The notes beneath the pieces were generated by a model. That model saw only the letters and a list, made by a program, of their open reading frames with translations, was not told the origin of the DNA and made no database searches. Positions 32,554 through 41,571 of a stretch of DNA of 64,000 bases are shown here, piece by piece. This DNA is from Actinomadura rupiterrae (GTDB lineage Bacteria > Actinomycetota > Actinomycetes > Streptosporangiales > Streptosporangiaceae): the NCBI RefSeq assembly GCF_024172125.1, contig NZ_JAMZEA010000007.1, forward strand, positions 1-64,000, in the 5' to 3' direction. A program made the translations under genes and the position numbers. Position 1 is the stretch's first letter. Every line of letters begins with the position of its first letter.

Positions 32554-34140
32554 GTGGCGCGAGAGAACAGTCCCAGCAGCGACAGCCCGTTCAGCAACTA
32601 CGCCCACGCGATCCTGACCGCCAACGCCCTGCGCACCCCGGACAAGACGGCGCTGACGTACTGCGGCGAGCAGAGCTTCACCTACGACCAGCTCAACCGG
32701 CGGGTCAACCGCGTCGCGCACGCCCTGCTCGCCGCCGGGGTCGCGCCCGGCACGCGGGTCGCGTCGCTGATGAACGAGACGCTGCACGTCGCCGAGGTGT
32801 ACCTCGCGCAGATGAAGATCGGCTCGGTCGTCGCGGCGCTGAACCCGTACTGGCCCGCCGACACGCTCCGGCAGGTCGTCGAGCACTCCGAGTGCACCGC
32901 GTTCGTGTACGACGCGACGGTCGAGGGCCTGGTCGAGCAGATCCGGCCCGGCCTGCCGAACGTGAAGCTGTGGCTGCGCGTCGGCGGACCGGCCGACGAC
33001 GTCGTGGACCTGGACGCGCTCGCCGCGGGCGCGGCCGAGTCCGAGCCGCCGCTCGGCGGGTTCGGCAACGACCTGCTCGCGCTGTTCTACACCTCCGGGA
33101 CGACCGGCCTGCCGAAGGCCGTCATGCACACGCACTTCTCGTCGCTGGCGTCCGCGCAGATCTGGCTGGACGTCGACCACGACCCGGACTCGGTCATGGG
33201 CACCGGCGCGATCATCTGGGGCATCGGGTTCCCCGCGCTGGTCGGCCCGGCGTTCTACGCGGGCATGACGCTCGTGCTCGAACAGGACTGGGGACCGGCG
33301 AACTTCCTCAAGGTCGTGCCGCGCGAGAAGGTCACGCACGTCTCGCTGATCCCGAGCTTCTTCTCCGCGCTGCTCGGCTCCGACGACCACAACGGTGTCG
33401 ACCTGTCCTCGCTGAGGGCGATCGTCCTCGGCGGCGAGCCGCTGCTGCCCGCGCTGCGCGAGCGCATCCTCGCCCGGATGCCCGGCGCGGCGATCTACAG
33501 CTACTACGGCCAGACCGAGGCCCCCTACACCTGCTTCGGGCGCCAGGACGACTGCAGCCAGGACATCTCGTCGGTCGGCCGCGCCCGTACGTCCTGCGCG
33601 GTCCGGATCACCGACCCGAACGGGAACCGCGTGCTGGACGAGGTCGGCGAGATCAACCTCGCCGGGCCGAACATGATGGTCGGCTACGACAAGCTGCCCG
33701 GCAAGACCGCCGACGTCATGCGGGACGGCTGGTACGTCGGCGGCGACGTCGGCCGCATGGACGCCGACGGCTTCGTCTACGTGCTGGGGCGCCGCGAGGA
33801 CGCGATCCTCAAGGGCGGCCAGTGGACGCAGCCCGCCGAGATCGAGGAGGCGGCGATCGAGCTGGACGCCGTCGCCGAGGCGGGCGCGGTCGGCGTCCCG
33901 GCGCATCCCGAAGGCCAGGACGCCGTGGAGCAGAAGGTGCTGCTCGCGGTCGTCCCGCGCGCGGGCGCCTCCCTGACCGAGGACGGCGTGAAGGCCGCGC
34001 TCGCGTCCCGGCTGCCCGAGCACCGGCGCCCCGACACGGTCGTCATCGCGGACGAACTCCCCCACACGCAGGACGCGTCGGGCGGCCCGGGCAAGCTGCT
34101 CCGCCGGGGCATCCGCGACGCGTACGCCGACCGCGCCTGA
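32554..34140 (+). CDS. AMP-binding acyl-CoA ligase (FadD-like)
   Basis: The 528-residue enzyme has intact ANL motifs: YTSGTTGLPKAVMHTH near 178, YYGQTEAPYTCFGRQDD near 315, GDVGRMDADGFVYVLGRRED and the catalytic Lys in GGPGKLLRRGIRDAY near 517. It activates a carboxylic acid through an acyl-adenylate to the CoA thioester. The GTG at 32554 has AAGGAG eight bases upstream. It lies in the operon controlled by the operator at 31703, followed by an NDP-forming ligase and an SDR. Unlike the ligase-like protein at 22699, it keeps all catalytic residues. Confidence 0.9.
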   Translation: MARENSPSSDSPFSNYAHAILTANALRTPDKTALTYCGEQSFTYDQLNRRVNRVAHALLAAGVAPGTRVASLMNETLHVAEVYLAQMKIGSVVAALNPYWPADTLRQVVEHSECTAFVYDATVEGLVEQIRPGLPNVKLWLRVGGPADDVVDLDALAAGAAESEPPLGGFGNDLLALFYTSGTTGLPKAVMHTHFSSLASAQIWLDVDHDPDSVMGTGAIIWGIGFPALVGPAFYAGMTLVLEQDWGPANFLKVVPREKVTHVSLIPSFFSALLGSDDHNGVDLSSLRAIVLGGEPLLPALRERILARMPGAAIYSYYGQTEAPYTCFGRQDDCSQDISSVGRARTSCAVRITDPNGNRVLDEVGEINLAGPNMMVGYDKLPGKTADVMRDGWYVGGDVGRMDADGFVYVLGRREDAILKGGQWTQPAEIEEAAIELDAVAEAGAVGVPAHPEGQDAVEQKVLLAVVPRAGASLTEDGVKAALASRLPEHRRPDTVVIADELPHTQDASGGPGKLLRRGIRDAYADRA

Positions 34141-34179
34141 CGACCCGAGTACGGCCGCGACCCGTCTTTGAGGAGGACT

Positions 34180-36252
34180 GTGAGCCACGTTCCCGAACAC
34201 CAGGTCAAGGCGTGGATCTCCGGCTTCGGCGTGACCGTGCCGCGCGGCGCGACCGCGCGCACGCCCGCCGAGCTCGAAGCCGCCGCCGGGGGCCTGGCGC
34301 CGCCGCTGGTGGTCAAGGCGTACGGCCCGGACCTGCTCCACAAGAGCGACGCCGGAGCCGTCCGCCTCGGCATCGGCTCCGCCGCACTGGCCGCCGCTGC
34401 CGCCGCCGAGATGCAGCAGGCCCTCACCGGCAAGGGGATCGTCCCGGACGGCTTCCTGGTCGAGGAGCAGGCGGAACCCGGCGTCGAGGTGATCGTGGGC
34501 GCGGTCCGGGACCCGGCGTTCGGGCCGGTCCTGATGGTCGGGCTCGGCGGCGTCTGGACCGAGGCGCTGCGCGACACGTCCCTGCGCCTCGCGCCCGTCA
34601 CCGAGGCCGACGCGCACGCGATGCTGTCCGAGCTGCGCGGGTCCGCGCTGCTCGACGGCTACCGGGGCGGGCCGCCGGTGGACAGGGACGCGCTGGTCAA
34701 GGTGCTGCTCGCGGTGAGCGACATGGTCACGGGCCTCGGCGACGGGTTCACCGAGTTCGAGCTGAACCCGGTGATCTGCGGGCCGTCCGGCGCGGTGGCG
34801 GTGGACGCGCGGCTCGTCGGCAGTCTGGAAGCGGAGGCGCCCGGGGAGCCGACCGCCCCGGGCGTGACCGACTTCGACCGGTTGTTCGCGCCGCGCGGGG
34901 TCGCGGTGGTCGGGGCGTCCACGAAGCGGCCGAACTTCGGGAACATGTTCCTCGGCTTCTACAAGGCCGTCGGGTACGAAGGGCGGCTGCTGGCCGTCCA
35001 TCCGTCGGCGGCGGAGATCGACGGCGTGCCGTGCGTGCCGTCCTTGGCCGAGGCGGACGTGGACTACGCGCTGGTCGCCGTCCCCGCCAAGCAGTGCGCG
35101 GACGTCGTGCGGCAGGCGTCCGGCATCCCGTTCGTGCAGGTCATGAGCGGCGGCTTCCGCGAGATGGGCGAGCCGGAGCTGGAGACCGGACTCGCGCTCG
35201 CCGCGCGGGAGGCGGGCGTGCGCCTGCTCGGCCCGAACTGCATGGGAATCTACTCGCCCGCCGGAGGTCAGACCTTCATCGGCGGCGCCCCCGGAAGTTC
35301 CGGACGGATCGCCGTCGTCTCGCAGAGCGGCGGCCTCGCGGGCGAGGTCATCAAGGTCGGCGAGCGGCGCGGGCTGGCGTTCTCCAAGGTCGCGACCGTT
35401 GGCAACAGCCTCGACGTCACCCCCGCCGAGCTGCTCCGCTATCTCGACGCGGACGACGGCACATCAGCGATCGGCCTCTACCTGGAGGATCCGCGCGACG
35501 GGCGCGGCCTGTTCGACGCCCTGCGCGCGGCGCGGCGTCCGGTCGTCGCGCTGGTCGGCGGGCGCAGCGACCAGGGCCGGACGGCCGCCGCCTCGCACAC
35601 CGGCGGGATGATCGGCGACGACCGCATCTGGACCGCGCTCGGCATCCAGACCGGGACCGCGCTCGTCCGCAGCCAGGACGACCTGATCGGCGCGCTCGAC
35701 GCCCTCGACCTGCACGGAGACCGCGCGGTACGCGGGGACGGCGTGCTGGTCATCGGTCCGAGCGGCGGCGCGAGCGTGCTCGCCGCCGACGTGTTCGCCG
35801 GCGCGTCCCTGGACCTGCCGCAGTTCCCGGACACCGCCGTCGAAGCCCTCCGCGCGCTCGGCCTCGGCGCGGGCAGCTCGCTCGCGAATCCCCTCGAAAT
35901 CCCGGTCGGGCCGCGCGGCAACCCCGACCTCGTCCGGAACGCGGTCGCGGCGATCCTGGAGCAGCGCGCCTTCCCGGACGTCGTCGCGCACGTCAACGTG
36001 CAGAGCTTCTTCACCTTCGGCGACAGCGCCGACCCGCTCATCGCCTACACGCGCGCGGTCGGGAGGCTCCAGGAAGAGGCCGCGGACACGCGGATCACGC
36101 TCGTCGTCCGGAACGCCGAGTGCGCGCCGCCCGGCGTCGAGGACGAGGTGCGGGCCGCCGCGCGCGAGGCGGGCGTCCCCGTCTACCGGAGCATGGAGGC
36201 CGCCGCGAGCGCGGTGGCCGCGATGAGGAGGACCCTCGATGGGCAGTCTTGA
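34180..36252 (+). CDS. NDP-forming acyl-CoA synthetase, ATP-grasp domain first
   Basis: The 690-residue protein joins both halves of an acetyl-CoA synthetase (ADP-forming)-like enzyme. Residues 1 to about 225 are the ATP-grasp part (PPLVVKAYGPDLLHKSDAGA, FTEFELNPVICGP). Residues from about 230 hold the CoA-binding Rossmann domain (GVAVVGASTKRPNFGNMF) and the succinyl-CoA-ligase-like part (VSQSGGLAGEVI, AASHTGGMIGDD with the phospho-His candidate). The usual fused order is CoA-binding first, so this is a swapped beta-alpha arrangement. The GTG at 34180 follows AGGAGG. The last 14 bases overlap the SDR gene. Confidence 0.87.
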   Translation: MSHVPEHQVKAWISGFGVTVPRGATARTPAELEAAAGGLAPPLVVKAYGPDLLHKSDAGAVRLGIGSAALAAAAAAEMQQALTGKGIVPDGFLVEEQAEPGVEVIVGAVRDPAFGPVLMVGLGGVWTEALRDTSLRLAPVTEADAHAMLSELRGSALLDGYRGGPPVDRDALVKVLLAVSDMVTGLGDGFTEFELNPVICGPSGAVAVDARLVGSLEAEAPGEPTAPGVTDFDRLFAPRGVAVVGASTKRPNFGNMFLGFYKAVGYEGRLLAVHPSAAEIDGVPCVPSLAEADVDYALVAVPAKQCADVVRQASGIPFVQVMSGGFREMGEPELETGLALAAREAGVRLLGPNCMGIYSPAGGQTFIGGAPGSSGRIAVVSQSGGLAGEVIKVGERRGLAFSKVATVGNSLDVTPAELLRYLDADDGTSAIGLYLEDPRDGRGLFDALRAARRPVVALVGGRSDQGRTAAASHTGGMIGDDRIWTALGIQTGTALVRSQDDLIGALDALDLHGDRAVRGDGVLVIGPSGGASVLAADVFAGASLDLPQFPDTAVEALRALGLGAGSSLANPLEIPVGPRGNPDLVRNAVAAILEQRAFPDVVAHVNVQSFFTFGDSADPLIAYTRAVGRLQEEAADTRITLVVRNAECAPPGVEDEVRAAAREAGVPVYRSMEAAASAVAAMRRTLDGQS

Positions 36253-37000
36253 CGGCAAGGTCGCGATCGTCACCGGCGGCGCGCGCGGCATGGGCAAGTC
36301 GCACGTCCGGCGGTTCGTGGACGAGGGCGCGCGGGTCGTCATCGGCGACGTGCTGGAGGACGAGGGCGCCAAGCTCGCCGCCGACCTCGGGGACGCCGTC
36401 CGGTTCGTCCGGATGGACGTGACGAGGGCCGAGGACTGGGAGAACGCGGTCCGCACCGCCGTCGGGACCTACGGCGCGCTGCACGTGCTGGTCAACAACG
36501 CGGGCATCCTCAAGCACCGGACGATCGAGGAGATGACGCTCGACGAGGCGCGCGCGATCATCGAGGTCAACCTGCTCGGCCAGTGGCAGGGCGTGAAGGC
36601 CGTGATCGAGCCGATGAAGGCGTCCGGCGGCGGGTCGATCATCAACGTGTCGTCCACCGAGGGGTTCATCGGGGCGTCCGGGCTCGCCGCCTACAGCGCG
36701 TCCAAGTTCGGCGTGCGCGGGCTGACGAAGGCGGCGGCGCGTGAGCTGGGGCAGTACGGCATCCGGGTCAACTCCATCCACCCCGGCGCGATCATCACCG
36801 GGATGTCGATGCAGCAGGACGTCATCGAGGCGACCGCCGACCGCGCGGACGCGCTGATCCAGGGCCTGCCGCTCGGCCGGCTCGGGAACTCGCGCGAGGT
36901 GTCCGGGCTGGTCGCCTACCTCGCCTCGGACGACGCGTCCTACTGCACCGGCAGCGAGGTCCTCGTGGACGGCGGCCTGGTCACCGGCTCCGGCTACTGA
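36239..37000 (+). CDS. SDR oxidoreductase (3-alpha/20-beta-HSD-like)
   Basis: The 253-residue SDR has VAIVTGGARGMGKSHVRRFV, NNAGILKHRTIEEMTL, INVSSTEGFIGASGLAAYSA with YSASK, and a closing VLVDGGLVTGSGY. This pattern is common in hydroxysteroid and secondary-alcohol dehydrogenases, so a ring-hydroxyl oxidation is a fair guess. The start overlaps the NDP-forming ligase by 14 bases. It ends the operon that begins at 31729 and converges on the amidase. Confidence 0.9.
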   Translation: MGSLDGKVAIVTGGARGMGKSHVRRFVDEGARVVIGDVLEDEGAKLAADLGDAVRFVRMDVTRAEDWENAVRTAVGTYGALHVLVNNAGILKHRTIEEMTLDEARAIIEVNLLGQWQGVKAVIEPMKASGGGSIINVSSTEGFIGASGLAAYSASKFGVRGLTKAAARELGQYGIRVNSIHPGAIITGMSMQQDVIEATADRADALIQGLPLGRLGNSREVSGLVAYLASDDASYCTGSEVLVDGGLVTGSGY

Positions 37001-37027
37001 CCACCTCCCAGCACGGGCGCGGAGGCC

Positions 37028-37055
37028 CCGGCCGTCACCCCGCCGTGACGGCCGG
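37028..37055. terminator. hairpin between the SDR and amidase genes
   Basis: CCGGCCGTCAC pairs with GTGACGGCCGG over 11 bp with a six-base loop. It covers the last codons and the stop of the amidase (37035-37037), so the amidase end is part of the stem. Confidence 0.65.
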
Positions 37056-38441
37056 GTCGGCGGGGCGCTTGTCGGCCCAGCCCTCGACGGCCTCCAGCTG
37101 CGCGGCGAGGGAGATCAGCGTCGCCTCGTCGGAGTCGTGCCCGAGCAGCTGCGCGCCGATCGGCAGGCCGTCCTTGCTGAACCCGGCCGGGACGTTCACG
37201 CCCGGCCAGCCGAGCACGTTCCACGTCCAGGCGTAGGGGCACGCGGCGGCGACGCCGGACTGCGTGCGCTGGTAGCCCGCGCCGTCGAACGCGCCGACCT
37301 TCAGCGGGAGCTGCGCGGTGGTCGGGGTGAGCACGACGTCGGCGGTCTGGAAGATCCGCCCGACGCGGCGCCGGAAGTACGGGTCGAGGCGGCGGGCCAG
37401 CGGCAGCAGGCGGCGGCCCGCGATCCGGCCGATCTTCGCCTCCACCTCGGTGCGCGCCTCGGGACGCGGGTTCGGCATGCCGTCCAGCCAGTCCGCGACG
37501 CCGGTCGTGCCGCGCGGCACCAGGCCCATGAAGATCGGCCCGTAGTCGGGGTCGGCGGGGAACACCTTGTGCCCGAGCGCGGTGAGCCGCCGCGCGAGCC
37601 GCTCCACCGCGAGCCGGATCTCCGGGTCGAGCTTGCCGGGCACGCCGAACGCGGTCCGGAACGAGACCGCGATGCGCAGCCGTCCGGGCTCGGTCTCGGC
37701 GGCGGACGCGAACGGCGTGACCGGCTGGTCGAGCTGGTAGGCGTCCTTCGGGTGGCTCCCGGTCAGGACGTCGAGCAGCAGCGCCGCGTCCCCGACGGTC
37801 CGGGCGAGCGGGCCCCAGACGGTGATCCCGTTGAACGGGTCGGTGTGCGGGTAGCCGGACACGCGGCCGCGCTGCGGCTTGATGCCGACCAGGTTCGTCC
37901 AGGCGGCGGGGATCCGGATCGAGCCCGCGCCGTCCGAGCCGACCGCCGCCGGGACCACGCCCGCCGCGACCACCGCCGCGCTCCCGCCGGACGACCCGCC
38001 CGGCGTCCGGGCCGGGTCCCACGGATTGCGCGCGCGGCCGTACCCAGGCGACTCGCTGAACGGCCAGAGCCCGATCTCGCAGGTCGTCGTCTTGCCGACG
38101 ATGACCGCGCCCGCCTCGCGCAGCTTCCGGACGATCTCGGCGTCCGCGGTCTTCGGCCGGTGGTCGGCGAGCACGGCGAACGGCGTGGTCTCGCCGGCGA
38201 GGTCGGTGTCGTCCTTGATCGCGACCGGGACGCCGAGCAGCGGCAGCCACTCGCCCGCCGCCATCCGCCGGTCCGCCTCGTCCGCCTCCTGCAGCGCGGC
38301 CTCGTGCCGGACGACGCGGAAGGCCTCCAGCGAGGCCACCGCGTCCGCGCGGGCCAGCGCGGCCTCGACCAGCTCCCGCGAGGTGACCTCGCCGTCCGCC
38401 AGCAGCGCCGCCTGCTCGGCCAGGCCGAGGAAGTCCTCCAT
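37035..38441 (-). CDS. amidase-signature (AS) family amidase
   Basis: The 468-residue protein has the AS Ser-Ser-Lys triad: Lys in VAIKDDTDLAGE near 76, the Gly/Ser-rich GGSSGGSAAVVAAGVVPAAV near 152 and GSDGAGSIRIPAAWTNLVG near 174. AS enzymes hydrolyse amides to acids and ammonia; the neighbour TetR at 38546 is probably its regulator through the 20-bp palindrome between them. An in-frame 18-bp direct repeat precedes the start. The substrate cannot be read from the sequence. Confidence 0.92.
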   Translation of the reverse strand: MEDFLGLAEQAALLADGEVTSRELVEAALARADAVASLEAFRVVRHEAALQEADEADRRMAAGEWLPLLGVPVAIKDDTDLAGETTPFAVLADHRPKTADAEIVRKLREAGAVIVGKTTTCEIGLWPFSESPGYGRARNPWDPARTPGGSSGGSAAVVAAGVVPAAVGSDGAGSIRIPAAWTNLVGIKPQRGRVSGYPHTDPFNGITVWGPLARTVGDAALLLDVLTGSHPKDAYQLDQPVTPFASAAETEPGRLRIAVSFRTAFGVPGKLDPEIRLAVERLARRLTALGHKVFPADPDYGPIFMGLVPRGTTGVADWLDGMPNPRPEARTEVEAKIGRIAGRRLLPLARRLDPYFRRRVGRIFQTADVVLTPTTAQLPLKVGAFDGAGYQRTQSGVAAACPYAWTWNVLGWPGVNVPAGFSKDGLPIGAQLLGHDSDEATLISLAAQLEAVEGWADKRPADPAVTAG

Positions 38442-38451
38442 CGCACACCCT

Positions 38452-38484
38452 CACTCGTCGTGCCGCCCGCACTCGTCGTGCCGC
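38452..38484. repeat. 15-bp direct repeat upstream of the amidase
   Basis: CACTCGTCGTGCCGC occurs at 38452 and again at 38470, 18 bp apart, in the leader of the amidase and next to the TetR operator. Confidence 0.75.
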
Positions 38485-38487
38485 TTG

Positions 38488-38507
38488 TCGTTCGTTCGAA
38501 CGAACGA
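38488..38507. promoter_or_regulatory. 20-bp perfect palindrome, TetR operator candidate
   Basis: TCGTTCGTTCGAACGAACGA is a perfect inverted repeat in the shared promoter region of the amidase and its divergent TetR gene. The sequence is unlike the CCAAGC-N4-GCTTGG copies, so it should belong to the local regulator. Confidence 0.8.
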
Positions 38508-38545
38508 TAACGTGCGGCGTCCGGATGGGGAAGACTGGAGGCGCT

Positions 38546-39103
38546 ATGACCACTCCGCGTGACCGCATGCTCCAGGCGACCCTGGACCTCATCGCCGAGC
38601 AGGGCGTCGGCGCCGTGACCAACCGCGCCGTCGCCAAGGCCGCCGGGGTGTCCCTCGGCTCGCTGACCTACCACTTCCCGAGCCAGTCCGACCTGCTGCG
38701 GGAGGCGCTCGCCGCGTTCGTGGACGACGAGATCGCCCGCATCACCGCGCACGTCGAGGGGCTGCGCGACGCGGGCGTCGACCCCGCGCACGCCGCCGAC
38801 GAGGTCGAGAAGGCCACGGTCGGCTTCGCCAACGACCGGCACCAGATCGCCAACCTCGAACTCCACCTCCACGCCGCCCGCGACCCCGAGGTGCGGATCA
38901 CCTCGGCCCGCTCGGTCGAGGCCTACGACCGCCTCGCCGCCGCGATCCTCACCGCGCTCGGCATCCCGGACGCCGAACGGCACGCCCCGGCCGTGGTCGC
39001 GCTGTTCTACGGCCTGGCCGTACGGCGGCTCGCGACCGGCGACCACTCGGCGGCCGGCACCGCCGACGCCTTCAACTCGATGCTCCGCGGCCTCCTGCCC
39101 TGA
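38546..39103 (+). CDS. TetR-family regulator of the amidase
   Basis: The 185-residue protein has a TetR helix-turn-helix (VTNRAVAKAAGVSLGSLTYH, then HFPSQSDLLREALAAF) and a helical ligand domain with a His/Asp cluster (NLELHLHAARDPEVRI). The ATG at 38546 follows GGAGG. It is divergent from the amidase with a 20-bp perfect palindrome between the genes, which argues that it represses both. It is not close in sequence to the KstR2-like gene at 9394. The ligand is unknown. Confidence 0.9.
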   Translation: MTTPRDRMLQATLDLIAEQGVGAVTNRAVAKAAGVSLGSLTYHFPSQSDLLREALAAFVDDEIARITAHVEGLRDAGVDPAHAADEVEKATVGFANDRHQIANLELHLHAARDPEVRITSARSVEAYDRLAAAILTALGIPDAERHAPAVVALFYGLAVRRLATGDHSAAGTADAFNSMLRGLLP

Positions 39104-39179
39104 CGGGCGGGAGTCCGGCGGCAGCTTCCCGCGGGCCCTTGTCGAGCGGCGTTCGCGGGGTTAGCATCCGGCCGAACAG

Positions 39180-39197
39180 TTAGGAAACTTTCCTTAA
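39180..39197. promoter_or_regulatory. AGGAAA palindrome upstream of the chitinase
   Basis: TTAGGAAA-C-TTTCCTTAA is a near-perfect inverted repeat 50 bp before the chitinase start (39182-39194, AGGAAA-C-TTTCCT, is exact). Similar TTAGGAAA/TTTCCTAA palindromes precede secreted polysaccharide-degrading genes in other actinobacteria; the regulator is not known to me. Confidence 0.6.
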
Positions 39198-39247
39198 GTA
39201 AGGCCATCGGGGGCCTGCCCGCGTCCCTCCTGCCCAGGGAGCTCCCC

Positions 39248-40789
39248 GTGTCCCGAGCCGCCATCGCCGTCCTCATGACGGCCCTGCTCGTCCTGCTCGG
39301 CGTCGCGCCCGCGCACGCCGACACCGCCGCCTTCACCAAGGTCTCCGAATGGAGCGGCGGCTACACCGGCCAGTTCACCGTCACCAACACCGGAACCGCC
39401 CAGCTGAACGGATGGGTCGTCGGCTTCGACCTGCCGTCCGGCACGAGCGTCGGATCGTACTGGGACGCCCTGCTCACCCGCACCGGCGACCACTACGCGT
39501 TCACGAACCGCGAGTACAACGGCTCCCTCGCGCCCGGCGCGAGCGCCACCTTCGGCTGGGTGTCGTCCGGCAACGGGTCGCCGCTGAACTGCACCCTCAA
39601 CGGCAAGTCCTGCGCCGGCGCGCCCGACACCACGCCCCCGTCCGTCCCGACCGGTCTCACCGTGAGCGGCGCGACCGGAACGTCCCTCACGGTCAGCTGG
39701 AACGCCTCGTCCGACAACACCGGCGTCGCGGGCTACGACCTCGTCCGCGACAGCGGCTCCCCCACCGCCGTCACCGGAACCTCGACGACCGTCACCGGAC
39801 TGTCGCCGAACACGTCCTACTCGTTCAAGGTCCGCGCCCGCGACGCGGCGGGCAACGTCTCCGCGTACTCGGCCCCGGTCAGCGGCAAGACCACCGACGG
39901 CGGCGGCAACCCGCCGCCCACCAGCGGGACGATCAAGTTCGCGCCCTACATCGACATCACGATGAGCACGCCGTCCCTGGCGTCCGCCGCGTCCGCGACC
40001 GGGGTCAAGAACTACACGCTCGCCTTCGCGCTCGGCGACAGCACCGGCTGCAACCCCGCGTGGGGCGGCACGATCCCCCTGAACGACTCGCGCATCATCA
40101 ACGACGTCCGCTCGCTCCAGCAGTCCGGCGGGCAGGTCGTCGTCGCGACGGGCGGCGCGGCCGGCCCCTACCTGGAGCAGTCCTGCGGCGACACCGCGAG
40201 CCTCCTCGCCGCCTACGAGAAGGTGCTGGACACCGTCAAGACCAACAACCTGGACGTCGACATCGAGGCGTCCATCGACATCCCCAAGGTCAACACCGCC
40301 CTCAAGCAGCTCCAGACCGCCCGCGGCACCACCATCAGCTACACCATGCGCGTCCAGGGCCAGGACTACGGCATGGACCCGTACTCGGTCCAGATCCTCC
40401 AGGACGCCGCGTCCCGCGGACTGAACGTCGGCGTCAACCCCATGCTCATGGACTTCGGCTACTCCGGCGACTGGGGCGACGCCATGGTCTCCGCCGCCAC
40501 CGCGAGCCTCGGCCAGATGAAGCAGATCTGGCCGGCCAAGTCCGACGCCGAGATCAAGGCCCTGCTCGGCGTCACGCCGATGATCGGCAAGAACGACAGT
40601 GGCATGACCACCACCCAGGCCGCCGCGCAGAAGCTGCACTCCTGGGCCGTCTCCAACGGCATCGGCTTCGTCCGCTTCTGGTCGGTCGGCCGCGACAACG
40701 GCGGCTGCCCGAACGGCCAGGTCTCCCCGACCTGCTCCGGCGTCTCCCAGTCCCCCTACGAGTTCACCGGCATCCTCAAATACTCCTGA
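39248..40789 (+). CDS. secreted GH18 chitinase with CBM2 and fibronectin type III domains
   Basis: The 513-residue protein has a signal peptide (VLMTALLVLLGVAPAHA), then a CBM2 cellulose/chitin-binding module at about 25-120 (WSGGYTGQFTVTNTG, LNGWVVGFDLPSG, with Cys near its end), an FN3 domain at about 130-215 (TPPSVPTGLTVSGATGTSLT), and a GH18 barrel from about 230. The catalytic motif is LDVDIE near 335, a DxDIE form of the usual DxxDxDxE with the acid Glu present. It cuts chitin outside the cell. The GTG at 39248 has GGGAG upstream. A palindrome at 39180 may control it. Confidence 0.92.
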   Translation: MSRAAIAVLMTALLVLLGVAPAHADTAAFTKVSEWSGGYTGQFTVTNTGTAQLNGWVVGFDLPSGTSVGSYWDALLTRTGDHYAFTNREYNGSLAPGASATFGWVSSGNGSPLNCTLNGKSCAGAPDTTPPSVPTGLTVSGATGTSLTVSWNASSDNTGVAGYDLVRDSGSPTAVTGTSTTVTGLSPNTSYSFKVRARDAAGNVSAYSAPVSGKTTDGGGNPPPTSGTIKFAPYIDITMSTPSLASAASATGVKNYTLAFALGDSTGCNPAWGGTIPLNDSRIINDVRSLQQSGGQVVVATGGAAGPYLEQSCGDTASLLAAYEKVLDTVKTNNLDVDIEASIDIPKVNTALKQLQTARGTTISYTMRVQGQDYGMDPYSVQILQDAASRGLNVGVNPMLMDFGYSGDWGDAMVSAATASLGQMKQIWPAKSDAEIKALLGVTPMIGKNDSGMTTTQAAAQKLHSWAVSNGIGFVRFWSVGRDNGGCPNGQVSPTCSGVSQSPYEFTGILKYS

Positions 40790-40810
40790 GCCGCGCGCTC
40801 CCGGAAAGGC

Positions 40811-40861
40811 GACCGGCCCGCACGGCCCCGAGCGGGGTCTTGCGGGCCGTACGGGCCGGTC
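40811..40861 (+). terminator. long hairpin terminator after the chitinase
   Basis: GACCGGCCCGCACGGCCC pairs with GGGCCGTACGGGCCGGTC over 18 bp with one mismatch, 21 bases past the stop. Confidence 0.8.
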
Positions 40862-41571
40862 ACCTGTCTCAATCAGGAACCAGAGTCGGGACCTCAGCCG
40901 ACGTTCGCTCTGCTGTGCCGCGCCACCTCCGCCGTAGCTCTCCAACCTGACACCCGCAACGCTAAGCACCGCCCCCACCCGCGAGAACCCCCTTAACCCT
41001 CGCTTAGGGTTCGCCTGAGCCGGTGTTATTGCGTGTTTCGTCGCTCCTGCGGTGACCTGCGGAAAGTGCGAAGGACCTCCCGCGGCAACGGGAGGCCCCT
41101 CCGGTCGCGGTGCCCCGCCCGAGCCATCAGACGTGGAGCCATCGACCTCCACAAGGTACGGGGCGAGCCCTGTTGTTCGGCATCCCTTGCCGTCCGCCGC
41201 GCTCGCCGGGCTTGGGGGACGATCCGGGCACGAGCCGTTGACCAGCGGAAATGTTGCGGGAGGCGCGCGGTTTCGTTGTTCGTGGTTTCGCTGCGGAGTG
41301 CCGTTCGTGCCTCTGCATGAGCATGTGGCCGGTTCCGCGGCGGAAACGCGAACAACTTTCCCTTGACCGCCGGCAGAGTTGTCGGCTAGGCGATCAAAGC
41401 CGGTCGGACTCCGAACAATGAGTCGGGCCATATCGCTTCCGGAAGGCCGGGGCGTCCGACACGATGAACGCGAGAAGGGCGCGGACCGCCCTTCGCGGCG
41501 GCAACCGCGAAGGGCCGAGAGGACCGCGCTCGCTCGCTTTCTCCGCCCGAGCCAATCACGTGGGAGTTTCT
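40862..41571. other. gene-poor stretch with hairpin and promoter candidate
   Basis: No convincing gene is seen in about 700 bases; short open frames here have neither ribosome sites nor recognisable folds. A hairpin CCTCCCG-CGGCAA-CGGGAGG lies at 41076-41095. TTGACC (41363-41368) with TAGGCG 18 bases later (41387-41392) could be the promoter of the small membrane protein and XRE genes. The base composition is lower in GC than the flanking genes. Confidence 0.5.

Noticed and set aside
32326..35001. An 891-codon open frame on the minus strand
   Set aside because: It runs antisense to the intact AMP ligase and NDP-forming ligase genes, which have full motifs and ribosome sites.
41033..41366. 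Short open frames on both strands between the chitinase and the XRE operon
   Set aside because: No ribosome sites, no recognisable fold, and lower GC than the coding neighbours; treated as intergenic.
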